DNA of 64,000 nt from Candidatus Aminicenantota bacterium (GCA_020344415.1 CP070825.1:1177461-1241460), one strand, 5' to 3'. Shown: positions 9,598 to 18,784, counted from the first letter of the stretch. The notes: generated by a model from the letters alone, not told the origin. Numbers and translations: made by a program.

Positions 9598-10548
9598 ATG
9601 AAGAAATATTGTCTCCTGAGTTTAATCATTATTTTGCTTCTGGTTTCATGCACTTCGAAAACACCCCCAACAGAGAAAGGAATTGCTGAACCCTCTGTTA
9701 GCGAAGATGTACAGGAGAGAACTCAAATTGTGCTCCTTGGAACAGGAACCCCCAATGCTGAGCCTGACCGCTCAGGGACTTCTATCGCTATCATAGCTAA
9801 TGGAGTTCCCTATATCATCGATTGCGGTCCAGGGATTGTTCGACGGGCATCGGCAGCCTATCAAGCGGGCGTGAAGGGATTGGAGCTTAGTAATCTTAAG
9901 ATCGCTTTCATAACGCATCTCCATACCGACCATACGGTCGGCTATCCTGACTTGATCTTTACGCCCTGGGTCCTAGGCAGAGATGAGCCTCTTGAAGTCT
10001 ATGGTCCCCCTGGGACACGTTCAATGATAGAACATATTCTCAAAGCCTACGAAGAAGACATCAATGTGAGGCTTGAAGGCCTGCAGCCTGCAAATGCTGA
10101 AGGATATAAGGTCAACGTCCACGAGATTGGCAGCGGACTCATTTACGAAGATGAGAATGTCAAAGTGAAATCTTTCCCAGTGAAACATGGATCATGGAAG
10201 CATGCCTATGGTTTTCGATTTGAGACGCCTGATAGGATAATCGTTATTTCAGGAGACACATCGCCGACTGATTCAATCATAGAAAATGCTATGGGATGTG
10301 ATGTTTTGATTCATGAAGTCTATGCGGAAGCTTGGTTTAAAAGGAAAAAACCCGAATGGAAAAAATATCATGCCAGTTTTCATACCTCTTCACGGGAGCT
10401 GGCAGAGATTGCTAAAACAGTAAAACCTAGCCTTCTTATTCTCTATCATCAATTACATAGCGGAACGACTGTAGAAGAGTTGTTAGATGAAATTCGGGAG
10501 ATTTACAAGGGGAAGGTTGTCTATGGCCGCGATCTCGACTTCTTCTAA
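9598..10548 (+). CDS. Metallo-beta-lactamase-fold hydrolase lipoprotein (RNase Z/arylsulfatase-like)
   Basis: 316 aa. A lipoprotein signal peptide ends at LLVSC (Cys18), so the protein should be membrane-anchored outside the cytoplasm. The fold starts at VLLGTGTPNAEPDRSGTS; the zinc motif HxHxDH is THLHTDH (His107, His109, Asp111, His112), with later ligands in FPVKHGSW, ISGDTSPTD and the C-terminal ILYHQLHSG. The layout is that of the tRNase Z/arylsulfatase group, but export argues against tRNA processing; hydrolysis of a small ester or phosphodiester is more likely. Substrate unknown. Confidence 0.82.
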   Translation: MKKYCLLSLIIILLLVSCTSKTPPTEKGIAEPSVSEDVQERTQIVLLGTGTPNAEPDRSGTSIAIIANGVPYIIDCGPGIVRRASAAYQAGVKGLELSNLKIAFITHLHTDHTVGYPDLIFTPWVLGRDEPLEVYGPPGTRSMIEHILKAYEEDINVRLEGLQPANAEGYKVNVHEIGSGLIYEDENVKVKSFPVKHGSWKHAYGFRFETPDRIIVISGDTSPTDSIIENAMGCDVLIHEVYAEAWFKRKKPEWKKYHASFHTSSRELAEIAKTVKPSLLILYHQLHSGTTVEELLDEIREIYKGKVVYGRDLDFF

Positions 10549-10622
10549 ACTTTGCAGTCAGATAATTCTGAATCGGGATTATTAATCGTGAAGCGGGATC
10601 AGGCCTTGCTTTTTGGCTTATC

Positions 10623-13600
10623 TTAAGCCCGTGTTGCCTTCCTGACAAGGGGAGACTTGTCTTTTTTTAGACGATCAAGAGCCTTATTGGTTTCTCCTGT
10701 TTTCGGCAATTGCGCGAGAGCCCACGTTGCCGCTACCCTGACTGAGTCAGGCTTGGATTTTTGGAGAGTCCATGGCTTGGGTGATATGGCAACAGCGATG
10801 AGGTAGTCTGCAGCGTGTGGAGAGCCTAGCAATCCAAGAGTCCTGCATGCCTGTGCTTGTAGAGGAACTCTGTTTTCTTTTTCCCAGATTTTCTTTGGTT
10901 TTATTATCTCTAAAAGCACAGGAACTGCCTCAACCATTCCTCGCTTAGCAAAGAGATTGAGGATATCCAGCTTGAATTTTTCAACAGTTGAATCAAATAG
11001 TTCGAGAATAATCGGATTGACATCTGTCCCAGGGACTTGTTTCAGTATCTCTATTGCTGCAGGAACTGCTTCAGGTTGTCCTGTTAGAACTATATCTCTT
11101 ATTATGCGAATAAGCTTTGGATTTTTAATAAATATATCAGCGACCTCAATCATTTTGAGAAGTGGAACAAGAGGGGTTTCTTTGTTGATTTTTTTCAGGA
11201 GGGCTTCCACAGCATCTTCTCCCGCTTTCTGGATGGTTCCTGCTGCAAGCCTCCTGGTTTTGAGAGGCTTATCAGAGGTAATCATCTTCATTCCAAACTC
11301 TGCGAGCTTTGAAGTTTCTTGTTTAGCCAGCCACGCCGCCGCCTTGGCGCGCGTAGTTGTGTCCTGAGAGTTGAGGTCTTCAAAAGCTAGAGAGATGTCT
11401 TCCTCTGCTTGTTTCACGATCTCTAAATCAGGTTGGACGTCAGCGTATCTATCCTTCTGAGGCGAAGCGGATATAGCACCTGGGGTGGCAGCTCTGTGAG
11501 CCTCCATCACAGTTCTATCTATCCTGGAAATATCGGTCTTTTTCAGAAGCTCAACAAGTTCTTGTAGTTCTTGTTTGTTGATGTCTCCTGACCTAAGAGA
11601 AGAGAGGAGTTCTTCCTTTTCCTTTCTGAATTGGTCAAGTATGTTATTCAATTGCTCCAATTGTTCGTCGGACATTGGCGTCGCACCTGTTGCACTTTGT
11701 GCAGGGGCAGTCGCGGCTCCTCTTCCGGGAGTCTGGGCAAAAACTTCTTGGTCGTCCAGTACTATTTTTCGTTCACCTACTGCCACAAACATTTTTCTAT
11801 CTGGAAGGATGTGCGACAAATTAAGTTGGTCTACTAATCTATCCCACTGACTGGCCACTTCGTCAGAAGATTTTTGGAACGCTTCAAAGAATCGCACCGC
11901 CTCTTCTTGGTTTAGCCCTCGGATGAGAAGCACTCCTTGAAGTCCATAATTATTCAGAGTTTGATATAACTCTTCAGTCAATCGTCGGTCAAGCGACCTT
12001 GGCGGTGCAGGTTGTCCGTTGAAAAGCGTGGTCTCCGAGGTCATGGCGATCGAAAGTGCCTCTGTCTTGTAAGTAAGAAAGGGTTCCACAAGTTCCATGA
12101 ATCTTCCTACCGATTCTTCAACATTCTTATGCTCTTTGGGATACAATCTCAAATTTTGTAAGGCGGCTCTGAATGCTCTCAATATCTCGATGGCTTTGAG
12201 GATGTCTTCTTCTTCAAGGGCAGACTCTTTTGCCATCGAGCTCGTTACTATCCTTCTTTGCAGAGTCTTTCTGAGTCCTTTTGAGATGGCTACCGCATTC
12301 ATATTTTCTTTCAGAGTAGTGAACATCTCTGCTGCCTTATCTAAAATGCCTGCATTTTGGAAATGGTATGCTAGCTTCCCCACAACTCTTTCCAGGGAGC
12401 CAGCAGCATATTTCCTTTCTATCTCCGCTGCAATAATGTGATATTTGCGACGTTCTTCTTCACTCATGAGTGAATAAAATACAGACCGGTCCACTCTATG
12501 GCTGAAAATGAACTCATTTGGATTAGGAGTTTCTTCAATCAATAAGACTCTTCGTGCATTGTTGAGATGCTTCAGGATATGCTGCAATTTGAGTTCTGAA
12601 ATCTCGGCAAGCTGTTTCGGGTTGATCTTCTCTCCTAAGATAGAGGCCAGCTTGAGAACATTTATCTGTTCCTTATCCATCCGCAGCAGCCTCACTTTGA
12701 TCATATCGCTAAGGCTTTCGGGTATGTCTTCAGGCTTCACAGGGGAAAGATCCCACTTATCTCCAGCAGCTACAATCTTGCTTTCCAAAAGAAGATGAGA
12801 TAAAGCTTCCACGATAAACCGTGGGTTGCCACCAGAATTGCGTAAAAGAGTTTCAGCCGATTCAGAGGGTAACTTTTCCTCATCAAAAAGCTTTACAGCG
12901 AGCTCTTGAATATGCTCAAGGCGTAAAGCTTCGAGCTGAAATTTTTGAGCCTTGGCGTGGGCTGCTACTTCTGACATCGATTCGAGGATAAGCAGCAGTT
13001 TTTCATCACCAGTGGTTCTGTCCGGACAGGTGATCGATGAGACGAAATAAAGGTTGTTGCTATCCTTTTGGCTGAACTGAGAATCGAAGAACTGTAATGA
13101 AGGAGAGTCGATTTGATCTGCTGCGTCAAGCAGGATAACCCCATCACCTTTTTCGCGAAGAATAACAAAAATCTGGGTGAGTGCCTCAAAAAGAGCCAGG
13201 CTGTCGGGTTCAGCTGCCTCTTCAGGCATAGCTAGCTCTTTTACGTCCCAGGGATACAGGTGTGGCTTGAGAATCTGCTTGTATTTGTCGTCAAGCTTGG
13301 AAAATACTTCGTCAGAGATGGATTGCTGTTCTTCAAAAAGTCCTCCTATCGCTGTGAATACTGCCCCGTAACTTTCTGTCTGCCAAAGTGGATAGCCTTT
13401 AGCGAACAGAGAAAAAGCGCTCTTCTTTTTTGCGACCTCTTGGGCATACTCTATGAGCCTGGTTTTTCCCGTTCCTTCTCCTCCCATAAATACTGGAAAC
13501 TCTGAAGGGTTTCCTTGCTCAGAGATATGCTTGTCCAGAAATTGAATTATGTCATCTCTGCCGACAATATAAGGAGATGCAAGGATAGAATCGAGTTTAA

Positions 13601-14153
13601 ACGGAGTGAGAAGCTTTCCTGAATCAGGAACTGTAATAACCCGACCTTTACCCTGTCTCTTTGCTGTATAAAGGGCTTCGTCGGCTTTTTTAAAGAGCAT
13701 CTCCCATTCGTTACTATCTTTTGGGAACATAGAGATACCTATACTGCATGCAAGCGTAAGTTCGTTACCGTCGAACTTAAGAGGCGTCTCTGTTACATTC
13801 TTTATAATATTCGTGCCAATTTCCCTGGCTTTTTCTTGTTCTACGTTTGATAAGACAATAACAAACTCGTCTCCTGCATATCGGATCGCTATTCCTTGTC
13901 CTTTAACATTGTTCGATAGAATTTCTGAGAAGTGAATCAATGCTTTGTCGCCTATATCGTGTCCGTAAGTATCGTTGATATCTTTGAACTGATCCAGGTC
14001 GATCATATAGCAGGCGATGAGGAATCCCTCCTTTTTAGCTTGAGTGAGATACCCTGGAATCACTTCTTTTAGATAACGGCGGTTGAAGAGATTCGTTAAC
14101 TCATCGTTATAGACGAGGCTGAGGAGTTTTTTTTCTTTTGATTTAGCGGCCAT
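10623..14153 (-). CDS. GGDEF diguanylate cyclase fused to STAND-type ATPase and HEAT-like repeats
   Basis: 1176 aa, no signal peptide. Residues 1-175 are a GGDEF domain (DELTNLFNRRYL, DLDQFKDINDTYGHDIGDKAL) with signature AGDEF at 93-97, a variant compatible with activity. An AAA/STAND ATPase follows: Walker A GGEGTGKT at 224-231 and Walker B-like GVILLDAADQID. A helical winged-helix-like region comes next, then a low-complexity linker (GRGAATAPAQSATGATP), a coiled coil and C-terminal HEAT-like repeats (ALAQLPKTGETNKALDRLKK). It probably makes c-di-GMP in response to a ligand or partner sensed by the ATPase/HEAT part. No RxxD inhibitory site is evident. Confidence 0.82.
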   Translation of the reverse strand: MAAKSKEKKLLSLVYNDELTNLFNRRYLKEVIPGYLTQAKKEGFLIACYMIDLDQFKDINDTYGHDIGDKALIHFSEILSNNVKGQGIAIRYAGDEFVIVLSNVEQEKAREIGTNIIKNVTETPLKFDGNELTLACSIGISMFPKDSNEWEMLFKKADEALYTAKRQGKGRVITVPDSGKLLTPFKLDSILASPYIVGRDDIIQFLDKHISEQGNPSEFPVFMGGEGTGKTRLIEYAQEVAKKKSAFSLFAKGYPLWQTESYGAVFTAIGGLFEEQQSISDEVFSKLDDKYKQILKPHLYPWDVKELAMPEEAAEPDSLALFEALTQIFVILREKGDGVILLDAADQIDSPSLQFFDSQFSQKDSNNLYFVSSITCPDRTTGDEKLLLILESMSEVAAHAKAQKFQLEALRLEHIQELAVKLFDEEKLPSESAETLLRNSGGNPRFIVEALSHLLLESKIVAAGDKWDLSPVKPEDIPESLSDMIKVRLLRMDKEQINVLKLASILGEKINPKQLAEISELKLQHILKHLNNARRVLLIEETPNPNEFIFSHRVDRSVFYSLMSEEERRKYHIIAAEIERKYAAGSLERVVGKLAYHFQNAGILDKAAEMFTTLKENMNAVAISKGLRKTLQRRIVTSSMAKESALEEEDILKAIEILRAFRAALQNLRLYPKEHKNVEESVGRFMELVEPFLTYKTEALSIAMTSETTLFNGQPAPPRSLDRRLTEELYQTLNNYGLQGVLLIRGLNQEEAVRFFEAFQKSSDEVASQWDRLVDQLNLSHILPDRKMFVAVGERKIVLDDQEVFAQTPGRGAATAPAQSATGATPMSDEQLEQLNNILDQFRKEKEELLSSLRSGDINKQELQELVELLKKTDISRIDRTVMEAHRAATPGAISASPQKDRYADVQPDLEIVKQAEEDISLAFEDLNSQDTTTRAKAAAWLAKQETSKLAEFGMKMITSDKPLKTRRLAAGTIQKAGEDAVEALLKKINKETPLVPLLKMIEVADIFIKNPKLIRIIRDIVLTGQPEAVPAAIEILKQVPGTDVNPIILELFDSTVEKFKLDILNLFAKRGMVEAVPVLLEIIKPKKIWEKENRVPLQAQACRTLGLLGSPHAADYLIAVAISPKPWTLQKSKPDSVRVAATWALAQLPKTGETNKALDRLKKDKSPLVRKATRA

Positions 14154-14247
14154 GAGGATTCTTATTCATAGTCAGAAATTTTTAAATATCAATGATCTTA
14201 TGTTTTCCCTTCTCTTCCTCCCTTTTAACTAAATTGACTTATACAAA

Positions 14248-14277
14248 CTTTTATCATGGAAAAAAGGCTGATGTCAA
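14248..14277 (-). promoter_or_regulatory. Sigma70-like promoter for the GGDEF-ATPase gene
   Basis: On the minus strand TTGACA (14277-14272) is separated by 18 bases from TAAAAG (14253-14248), about 95 bases upstream of the ATG at 14153. The rest of the 354-bp spacer contains a short GGTGAG/CTCACC inverted repeat around 14420-14450 but no gene. Confidence 0.45.
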
Positions 14278-14507
14278 TTAAAAGCATGCATTTTTCTCCG
14301 GACATAGATTATATGGATTTCGCCTATGTTACATTAGTAATTTCACTCCAGCTGGAGGAACAAGTAAATCACCTTTAGGGATGATATTCAGGGTGATTTT
14401 TGGCGATTTCAAGCTAACCGGTGAGATGTAGGTAGCTCTTAAAACTCACCTTTGCCCCTCTGGTGCAAAGCGTCATTTATGGCGTGGGGATATAATCAGG
14501 CTACGAA

Positions 14508-15536
14508 TCAGAATACTATTATAGACCTCAGGGATTCACCCTTCCTCATTAGATCAAAAGCTTGCTCTATCTCATCCAGTTTGAACTTATGGGTGACTAC
14601 TGGCTCGAGTTGAATTTTTCCTGTCTTGACCATCTCAATGATCTTAGGATAGTCAACGGGTCGACATCCCAGGGAGCCTTTGATTTCGATTTCTCGAAAC
14701 ATCAACCTTCCTGCATTAATGGGAACATTGTGGTGGGTGTAGCCTACTTGGCACTGGAGTCCCCCTGCTTTGACGCAGCTCGAGGAAAGTTCGATTGTCT
14801 TTGGGTTGCCGATGGCTTCGATGGCAATATCAGCTCCTCCCCCTGTTAACGCTCGTATTTCTTTGAGAAGCTCCTTATCTTCTTTATCCGCAGCATTAAT
14901 TATGTGCTGGGCTCCCAGTTTTTTTGCCATTTCAAGTTTGCTATCCAAAATATCAACCGCGATGACAGAGCCCCCAGTAGCTGCTGCCACTTGGACAACA
15001 TTTATCCCAACCCCTCCGCACCCAAAGACAACAACCGAGTCTCCAGGCCTTACCTGGGCTCTGTTTTTAACTGCATGATAAGGTGTAGAGATCGCGTCAG
15101 CAATGATGCTTGATTCTTGAATAGGCAGCTCTTCAGGAAGGTGTTGGCAATCTTTAGCCGGGGCTTTCGTGTATTCGGCAAAAGCACCGTCAATGTGATT
15201 TCCTAGCATGACCATATTGAAGCAAATATTTTCCCGGCCCAGGCGGCAGTTATCACAGTATCCACAAGAAAAAACAGGGGGGATGAGAACTCTGTCGCCC
15301 GGTTTGAAGTTTTTTACTTCAGCTCCAGCTTCTTCGACAATTCCCGAAGGCTCGTGGCCAAGGATCATCGGCGGCTTTTTAAAGGTGGGGACTCCGTGAT
15401 CAATATAATGCAAGTCGGTGTTACAGACCCCGCACGCTGAAATCTTAACGAGGATTTCATGGGGTCCTATTTGCGGGTTTTCAACCTCTTCGATTTTCAA
15501 AGGATGTTTAGGCTCATGAAATACGGCTGCTTTCAT
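14508..15536 (-). CDS. Zinc alcohol dehydrogenase, 6-hydroxycyclohex-1-ene-1-carbonyl-CoA dehydrogenase-like (Had/BamQ)
   Basis: 342 aa medium-chain dehydrogenase. Catalytic zinc ligands lie in CGVCNTD (Cys38) and GHE (His61); structural zinc cysteines are 91, 94, 97 and 105. The NAD site is GCGGVG. VADAISTPYHAV and the C-terminal GSLGCRPVDYPKIIEMVKTG resemble Had, which oxidises 6-hydroxycyclohex-1-ene-1-carbonyl-CoA in anaerobic benzoyl-CoA degradation. It starts after an AAGGAGG site, 15 bases behind the Dch-like gene, so the pair is an operon in pathway order. Family certain; substrate inferred from neighbours and from BamA elsewhere in the window. A general alcohol dehydrogenase is the alternative. 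Confidence 0.7.
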   Translation of the reverse strand: MKAAVFHEPKHPLKIEEVENPQIGPHEILVKISACGVCNTDLHYIDHGVPTFKKPPMILGHEPSGIVEEAGAEVKNFKPGDRVLIPPVFSCGYCDNCRLGRENICFNMVMLGNHIDGAFAEYTKAPAKDCQHLPEELPIQESSIIADAISTPYHAVKNRAQVRPGDSVVVFGCGGVGINVVQVAAATGGSVIAVDILDSKLEMAKKLGAQHIINAADKEDKELLKEIRALTGGGADIAIEAIGNPKTIELSSSCVKAGGLQCQVGYTHHNVPINAGRLMFREIEIKGSLGCRPVDYPKIIEMVKTGKIQLEPVVTHKFKLDEIEQAFDLMRKGESLRSIIVF

Positions 15537-15551
15537 TCTTCCTCCTTTAAA

Positions 15552-16331
15552 TTATCTGTTTTTCCAGAGAGGCTTTCTTTTTTCCATGAAGGCTTTCAAT
15601 CCTTCGTGAGCGTCCTCAGAGGCCATCAATTCCTCCAGATAAATCTTCTCGATTTTCTCTAGCCCCTCCATAAAATCTGTTTCAAGACCTAGATTGATTC
15701 CCTTCTTAGAAAACTTCAACCCGATAAGGCTTAGCTCTGTAAAAGGCTGGATGAAGCTGTCGAGCTCTGAGTTAAAAGAAGCAAGGGGTACTGTTTTGTT
15801 GAGCAGGCCAATTTGTTCCGCTTCGGCAGCGTCGATTATTTTTCCTGTGAAGAGAAGCTCTGAGGCCTTTTTCAATCCAACGAGGCGAGGAAGAACCAGG
15901 AGTGCAACTGGAGCAATGGCAGAGAGCTTTATTTCGGGCTGTCCGATTTTCAAATTATCAGCTGCTATGGCAAGATCACAAAAAATAGCTATTTCGCATC
16001 CTCCACCCAAAGTCAATCCTTTCAGTGCCGCTACAGTTACCTGATCTAATTTTGACATATTGCGGAAGATATCGTGGAAAACTTGAAGCATCTTCTCCGC
16101 CTTATCCTCTGTGTGGTCAGCTATGTCAACTCCAGCAGAAAATGCTTTTTCTCCGGTGCTGGATATAACCAGAACCTTGATATCTTTATTGTCCACTAAA
16201 GAAATCAAGGCGTCGTTCATTTCTTCCATGGTAGCAATATTCAGGATGTTAACAGGGGGGCGGTTGATGGTTAAGAAAGCCTTATTGTCTTTAGTCTCAA
16301 AAATAATATTTTCATAACTTTGTTGAGTCAT
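15552..16331 (-). CDS. Cyclohexa-1,5-dienecarbonyl-CoA hydratase-like crotonase (Dch/BamR)
   Basis: 259 aa, the length of characterised dienoyl-CoA hydratases. The crotonase oxyanion and acid motifs are FSAGVDIADH, GGGCEIAIFCD and IGQPEIKLSAIAP. The C-terminal YLEELMASEDAHEGLKAF then ekrkplWkNR stretch closely matches Dch of the Thauera/Geobacter pathway. It adds water to cyclohexa-1,5-diene-1-carbonyl-CoA, the product of benzoyl-CoA reductase. A GAGGGAAGTC site precedes the ATG, a promoter lies upstream, and the Had-like gene follows after 15 bases. An ordinary enoyl-CoA hydratase role is possible but less likely. Confidence 0.75.
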   Translation of the reverse strand: MTQQSYENIIFETKDNKAFLTINRPPVNILNIATMEEMNDALISLVDNKDIKVLVISSTGEKAFSAGVDIADHTEDKAEKMLQVFHDIFRNMSKLDQVTVAALKGLTLGGGCEIAIFCDLAIAADNLKIGQPEIKLSAIAPVALLVLPRLVGLKKASELLFTGKIIDAAEAEQIGLLNKTVPLASFNSELDSFIQPFTELSLIGLKFSKKGINLGLETDFMEGLEKIEKIYLEELMASEDAHEGLKAFMEKRKPLWKNR

Positions 16332-16391
16332 GACTTCCCTCTTTTTAAGATCCTAGTTACCAAATTTTTCCTGATGGAAATTGAAGTGTAA

Positions 16392-16420
16392 TACATATCA
16401 CCTGTCTCTTTCTCTGTCAA
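16392..16420 (-). promoter_or_regulatory. Sigma70-like promoter for the dch-had operon
   Basis: On the minus strand TTGACA (16420-16415), a 17-base spacer, then TATGTA (16397-16392), about 60 bases before the hydratase ATG. Confidence 0.5.
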
Positions 16421-16428
16421 TAGGCAAT

Positions 16429-16694
16429 GGGGTCAGGCTTTCATAACTTTCATTACTTAAATTTATTTGATGAGTTTAATGGGGGTCACATAAATAGGAG
16501 GACACACGGCTTAATGACTTGTTAACAGCACTGTACAATTACCTCGTTAGATAATTTCATGAGGACAATCGGGTGTGACTTAAGATTTTTTCAAACTATA
16601 TTTGAACGTTCATGAAATCAAACAAATAAGCTTAGCAATTAAGTATTGAGTCCCCCTAATTTACAAGTTATGAAAGTTATGAAAGCCTGACCCC
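16429..16694. repeat. Composite inverted-repeat cassette (outer GGGGTCAGGC arms, inner GGGGACAC arms)
   Basis: Outer arms: 16429-16458, starting GGGGTCAGGCTTTCATAACT, pair with 16665-16694, ending GAAAGCCTGACCCC. Inner arms are a degraded GGGGTCACAT near 16484 and AATTAAGTATTGAGTCCCCC near 16638-16656. The centre of about 150 bp has no gene and is unrelated to that of the similar cassette at 18558-18784. With the promoter at 16702 this accounts for most of the 566-bp spacer. Confidence 0.65.
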
Positions 16695-16701
16695 GTTGGA
16701 T

Positions 16702-16730
16702 TTGACATCAAATATTCCCTATGCTATAAG
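16702..16730 (+). promoter_or_regulatory. Sigma70-like promoter for the thiolase-DUF35 operon
   Basis: TTGACA (16702-16707), a 17-base spacer, TATAAG (16725-16730). It lies just outside the right arm of the repeat cassette and would give a leader of about 160 nt before the ATG at 16898. Confidence 0.55.
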
Positions 16731-16897
16731 TTCTTAGCTTGAGACCAGAAGAAAACGATTTGTTTACATTCCATGGGCGTACAACGACTGGTCATTTTCC
16801 GGTCTATTCGTTCTTTAGGCCTTAAGATGGCTGAGTGGATCTGGACCATTATTTTTTTAAAGTGGTATAACTTCTGCAAATTCTATGGGAGGGTTTT

Positions 16898-18064
16898 ATG
16901 GGAAAAGTAGGAATTATTGGAGTCGGACAGAGCAAGTTTGTCCGGAGATATCCCGGCTCAATCAGAGAGCTGGCGTTTGAAGGATTTGGGGGGGCAATGC
17001 AAGATGCTCAAGTTTCTGTCATGGACATTGATGCATCTATTATTTGTTCTGCCCCAGAGTATGATAAACAGCGCTCTCCATCAGGCGTGTTTGCTGAATA
17101 TCTTGGATTAATCCCTCAGCCCACATTCTATTTGGAGAATTTGTGTTCCTCGAGTAGCATGGGCGTGAGGATGGCTTATTCTTTAATCAAATCAGGGCTG
17201 CATGAAGTTGTAGCAGTGATTGGGTTTCAAAAAATGTCTGAGATCTCTTCGGCAGAATCTCAGGAACGGATGGGCCGCGGCGCTGATATACAGTGGGAGA
17301 GTCCCTTTGGTACTATGATGCCTGCTTATTATGCAATGTTTGCTAAAGCCCACATGGAACAATACGACACTACCCTTGACGATCTTGCCCTTGTCCGAGT
17401 AAAGGCTGCCACTTATGGTCAACTCAATGAAAAAGCTGTATTCCGCAAATCCGTGACATTTGAAATGTTAAATGATCCAGAAAGTCCTCTATCCGGACCA
17501 GTAGCCAGTCCTCTCCGCGTCGGAGACTGCTGTGCCAACGCAGATGGAAGCTCCTGTATTATTGTTGCAGGTGAGGAAAAAGCCAAAGCGCTCAGCAAGA
17601 AGCCAGTATGGATTCTTGGATTGGGTGCTGCATCGGCCAGTGTCAATATGGCGGGCAGAGATAATTTTACGGGATTAGCTGTAGCCAAGCAAGCTGCAGA
17701 GCAGGCTTACAAAATGGCTGGTGTGACCTCGAAGGAAATCAACGTAGCAGAGGTCCACGATTGTTTCACAATCTCAGAAATCTTGGCCTACGAGGACCTT
17801 GGTTTTACAAAAGCTGGAGAGGGAAAAGAATTGATAAAGAGCAAGGAGACTTACAAAGAAGGAAGCCTGCCAGTTAATGTAGATGGCGGCTTGCTATCCA
17901 AAGGTCACCCCATCGGTGCAACTGGAGGGTCCCAGATTAGAACCATAGTCCTTCAGCTTAGAGGTGAAGCTGGAGAGATGCAAGTGAAGGATCCGGAGAT
18001 AGGCCTCATTCATAACATCGGCGGTGTGGGTCTCTATGGAAATATTACTATTCTCGGGAGGTAA
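16898..18064 (+). CDS. SCP-x/acetyl-CoA acetyltransferase-type thiolase
   Basis: 388 aa. Catalytic Cys83 lies in NLCSSSSMG; general-base motifs are HDCFTISEI and GGLLSKGHPIGATG; the C-terminus has HNIGGVG in place of the CxGGG loop of classical thiolases, as in the SCP-x group. These enzymes cleave or form 3-oxoacyl-CoA and almost always work with a DUF35 protein, here the next gene 3 bases away. A GGGAGG site precedes the ATG. In this setting 3-oxopimeloyl-CoA or another aromatic-pathway 3-oxoacyl-CoA is a plausible substrate, by analogy with BbsAB. That is inference. Confidence 0.8.
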   Translation: MGKVGIIGVGQSKFVRRYPGSIRELAFEGFGGAMQDAQVSVMDIDASIICSAPEYDKQRSPSGVFAEYLGLIPQPTFYLENLCSSSSMGVRMAYSLIKSGLHEVVAVIGFQKMSEISSAESQERMGRGADIQWESPFGTMMPAYYAMFAKAHMEQYDTTLDDLALVRVKAATYGQLNEKAVFRKSVTFEMLNDPESPLSGPVASPLRVGDCCANADGSSCIIVAGEEKAKALSKKPVWILGLGAASASVNMAGRDNFTGLAVAKQAAEQAYKMAGVTSKEINVAEVHDCFTISEILAYEDLGFTKAGEGKELIKSKETYKEGSLPVNVDGGLLSKGHPIGATGGSQIRTIVLQLRGEAGEMQVKDPEIGLIHNIGGVGLYGNITILGR

Positions 18065-18067
18065 AAC

Positions 18068-18502
18068 ATGGAAAAGAAAAAAGATATAGATGATCGCTTT
18101 AAAAAGTTTGGGACAGTGAGTTTTACCTCTCTCACAAAGGTCAACGACTTTATCGATTACTTGGAAGAGGGAAAAGTTAAGGGTACCAAGTGCAAATCTT
18201 GTGGCCTTATTTTCTTCCCGCCCAGAGCGGATTGCTTTAAATGTCTTTCCAGCGAAGTGGAGTGGTTTGAGACCTCGGGAATAGGAAGGCTTGTATCATA
18301 CAGTAAACTTGAGTATGCTCCGTCAGGATTTGGGGACGACTTGCCTTACTCCATCGCTGTTCTGGACTACGGTGATTATAAAATCTTCGGCAGGCTTGCC
18401 AGCGATGTCCCCGAGGATGAGATTCAGTTGGGGATGGAAATGAAGACAGTCGTCAACGAGCTTCCAAACGGGCAATTAAACTACGTCTTCCAGAAAGCAT
18501 AA
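18068..18502 (+). CDS. Zn-ribbon/OB-fold DUF35 protein, thiolase partner
   Basis: 144 aa. A rubredoxin-like zinc ribbon with Cys42, Cys45, Cys56 and Cys59 (TKCKSCG and DCFKC) is followed by an OB-fold (GIGRLVSYSKLEYAPSGF, DLPYSIAVLDYGDYKIFGRL). DUF35 proteins bind adjacent SCP-x thiolases and hold or channel acyl-CoA between active sites. A GGAGG site spans the stop of the thiolase, three bases upstream, so translation is coupled. The product is expected to form a heteromeric complex with the thiolase. A hairpin repeat follows the stop codon. Confidence 0.85.
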   Translation: MEKKKDIDDRFKKFGTVSFTSLTKVNDFIDYLEEGKVKGTKCKSCGLIFFPPRADCFKCLSSEVEWFETSGIGRLVSYSKLEYAPSGFGDDLPYSIAVLDYGDYKIFGRLASDVPEDEIQLGMEMKTVVNELPNGQLNYVFQKA

Positions 18503-18557
18503 AACATGGGGCTTGATTCATCAAACCCACATATTATTTGAACATTGAGTGAACATT

Positions 18558-18784
18558 GGGGTCAGGCTTTCATAACTTTCATAACTAAAGGTTTCTCATA
18601 AATTAGGGGGACACAATACCTAATTTTTTAACTTACTAGTTTATCATGTGTAGCTCTAAATCTCTGCTCCAATAGCGAAATGTAAGAAACAAGACCTGAT
18701 TCTCTTTCCGGGTAATTCAGTATTGTGTCTTTAATTATCTGCTTACTTTAAAACAACTTATGAAAGCTATGAAAGCCTGATCCC
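18558..18784. repeat. Second composite inverted-repeat cassette
   Basis: Outer arms 18558-18586 (GGGGTCAGGCTTTCATAACT and on) and 18756-18784 (ending AAAGCCTGATCCC). Inner arms are AGGGGGACACAATACCTAAT near 18605 and CAGTATTGTGTCTTTAATTA near 18719. The centre, about 90-100 bp, is unrelated to the first cassette. It fills most of the 379-bp spacer after the DUF35 gene. Confidence 0.65.

Noticed and set aside
11575..11850. Plus-strand open frames inside the GGDEF-ATPase gene, and similar frames opposite other long genes
   Set aside because: Their translations are serine- and leucine-rich shadows without family resemblance, lack ribosome sites and lie wholly opposite well-supported genes.
14154..14507. 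Riboswitch or other structured RNA in the 354-bp spacer
   Set aside because: Only short inverted repeats near 14420-14480 are seen; no known riboswitch core could be matched by eye, and a covariance-model search was not possible.
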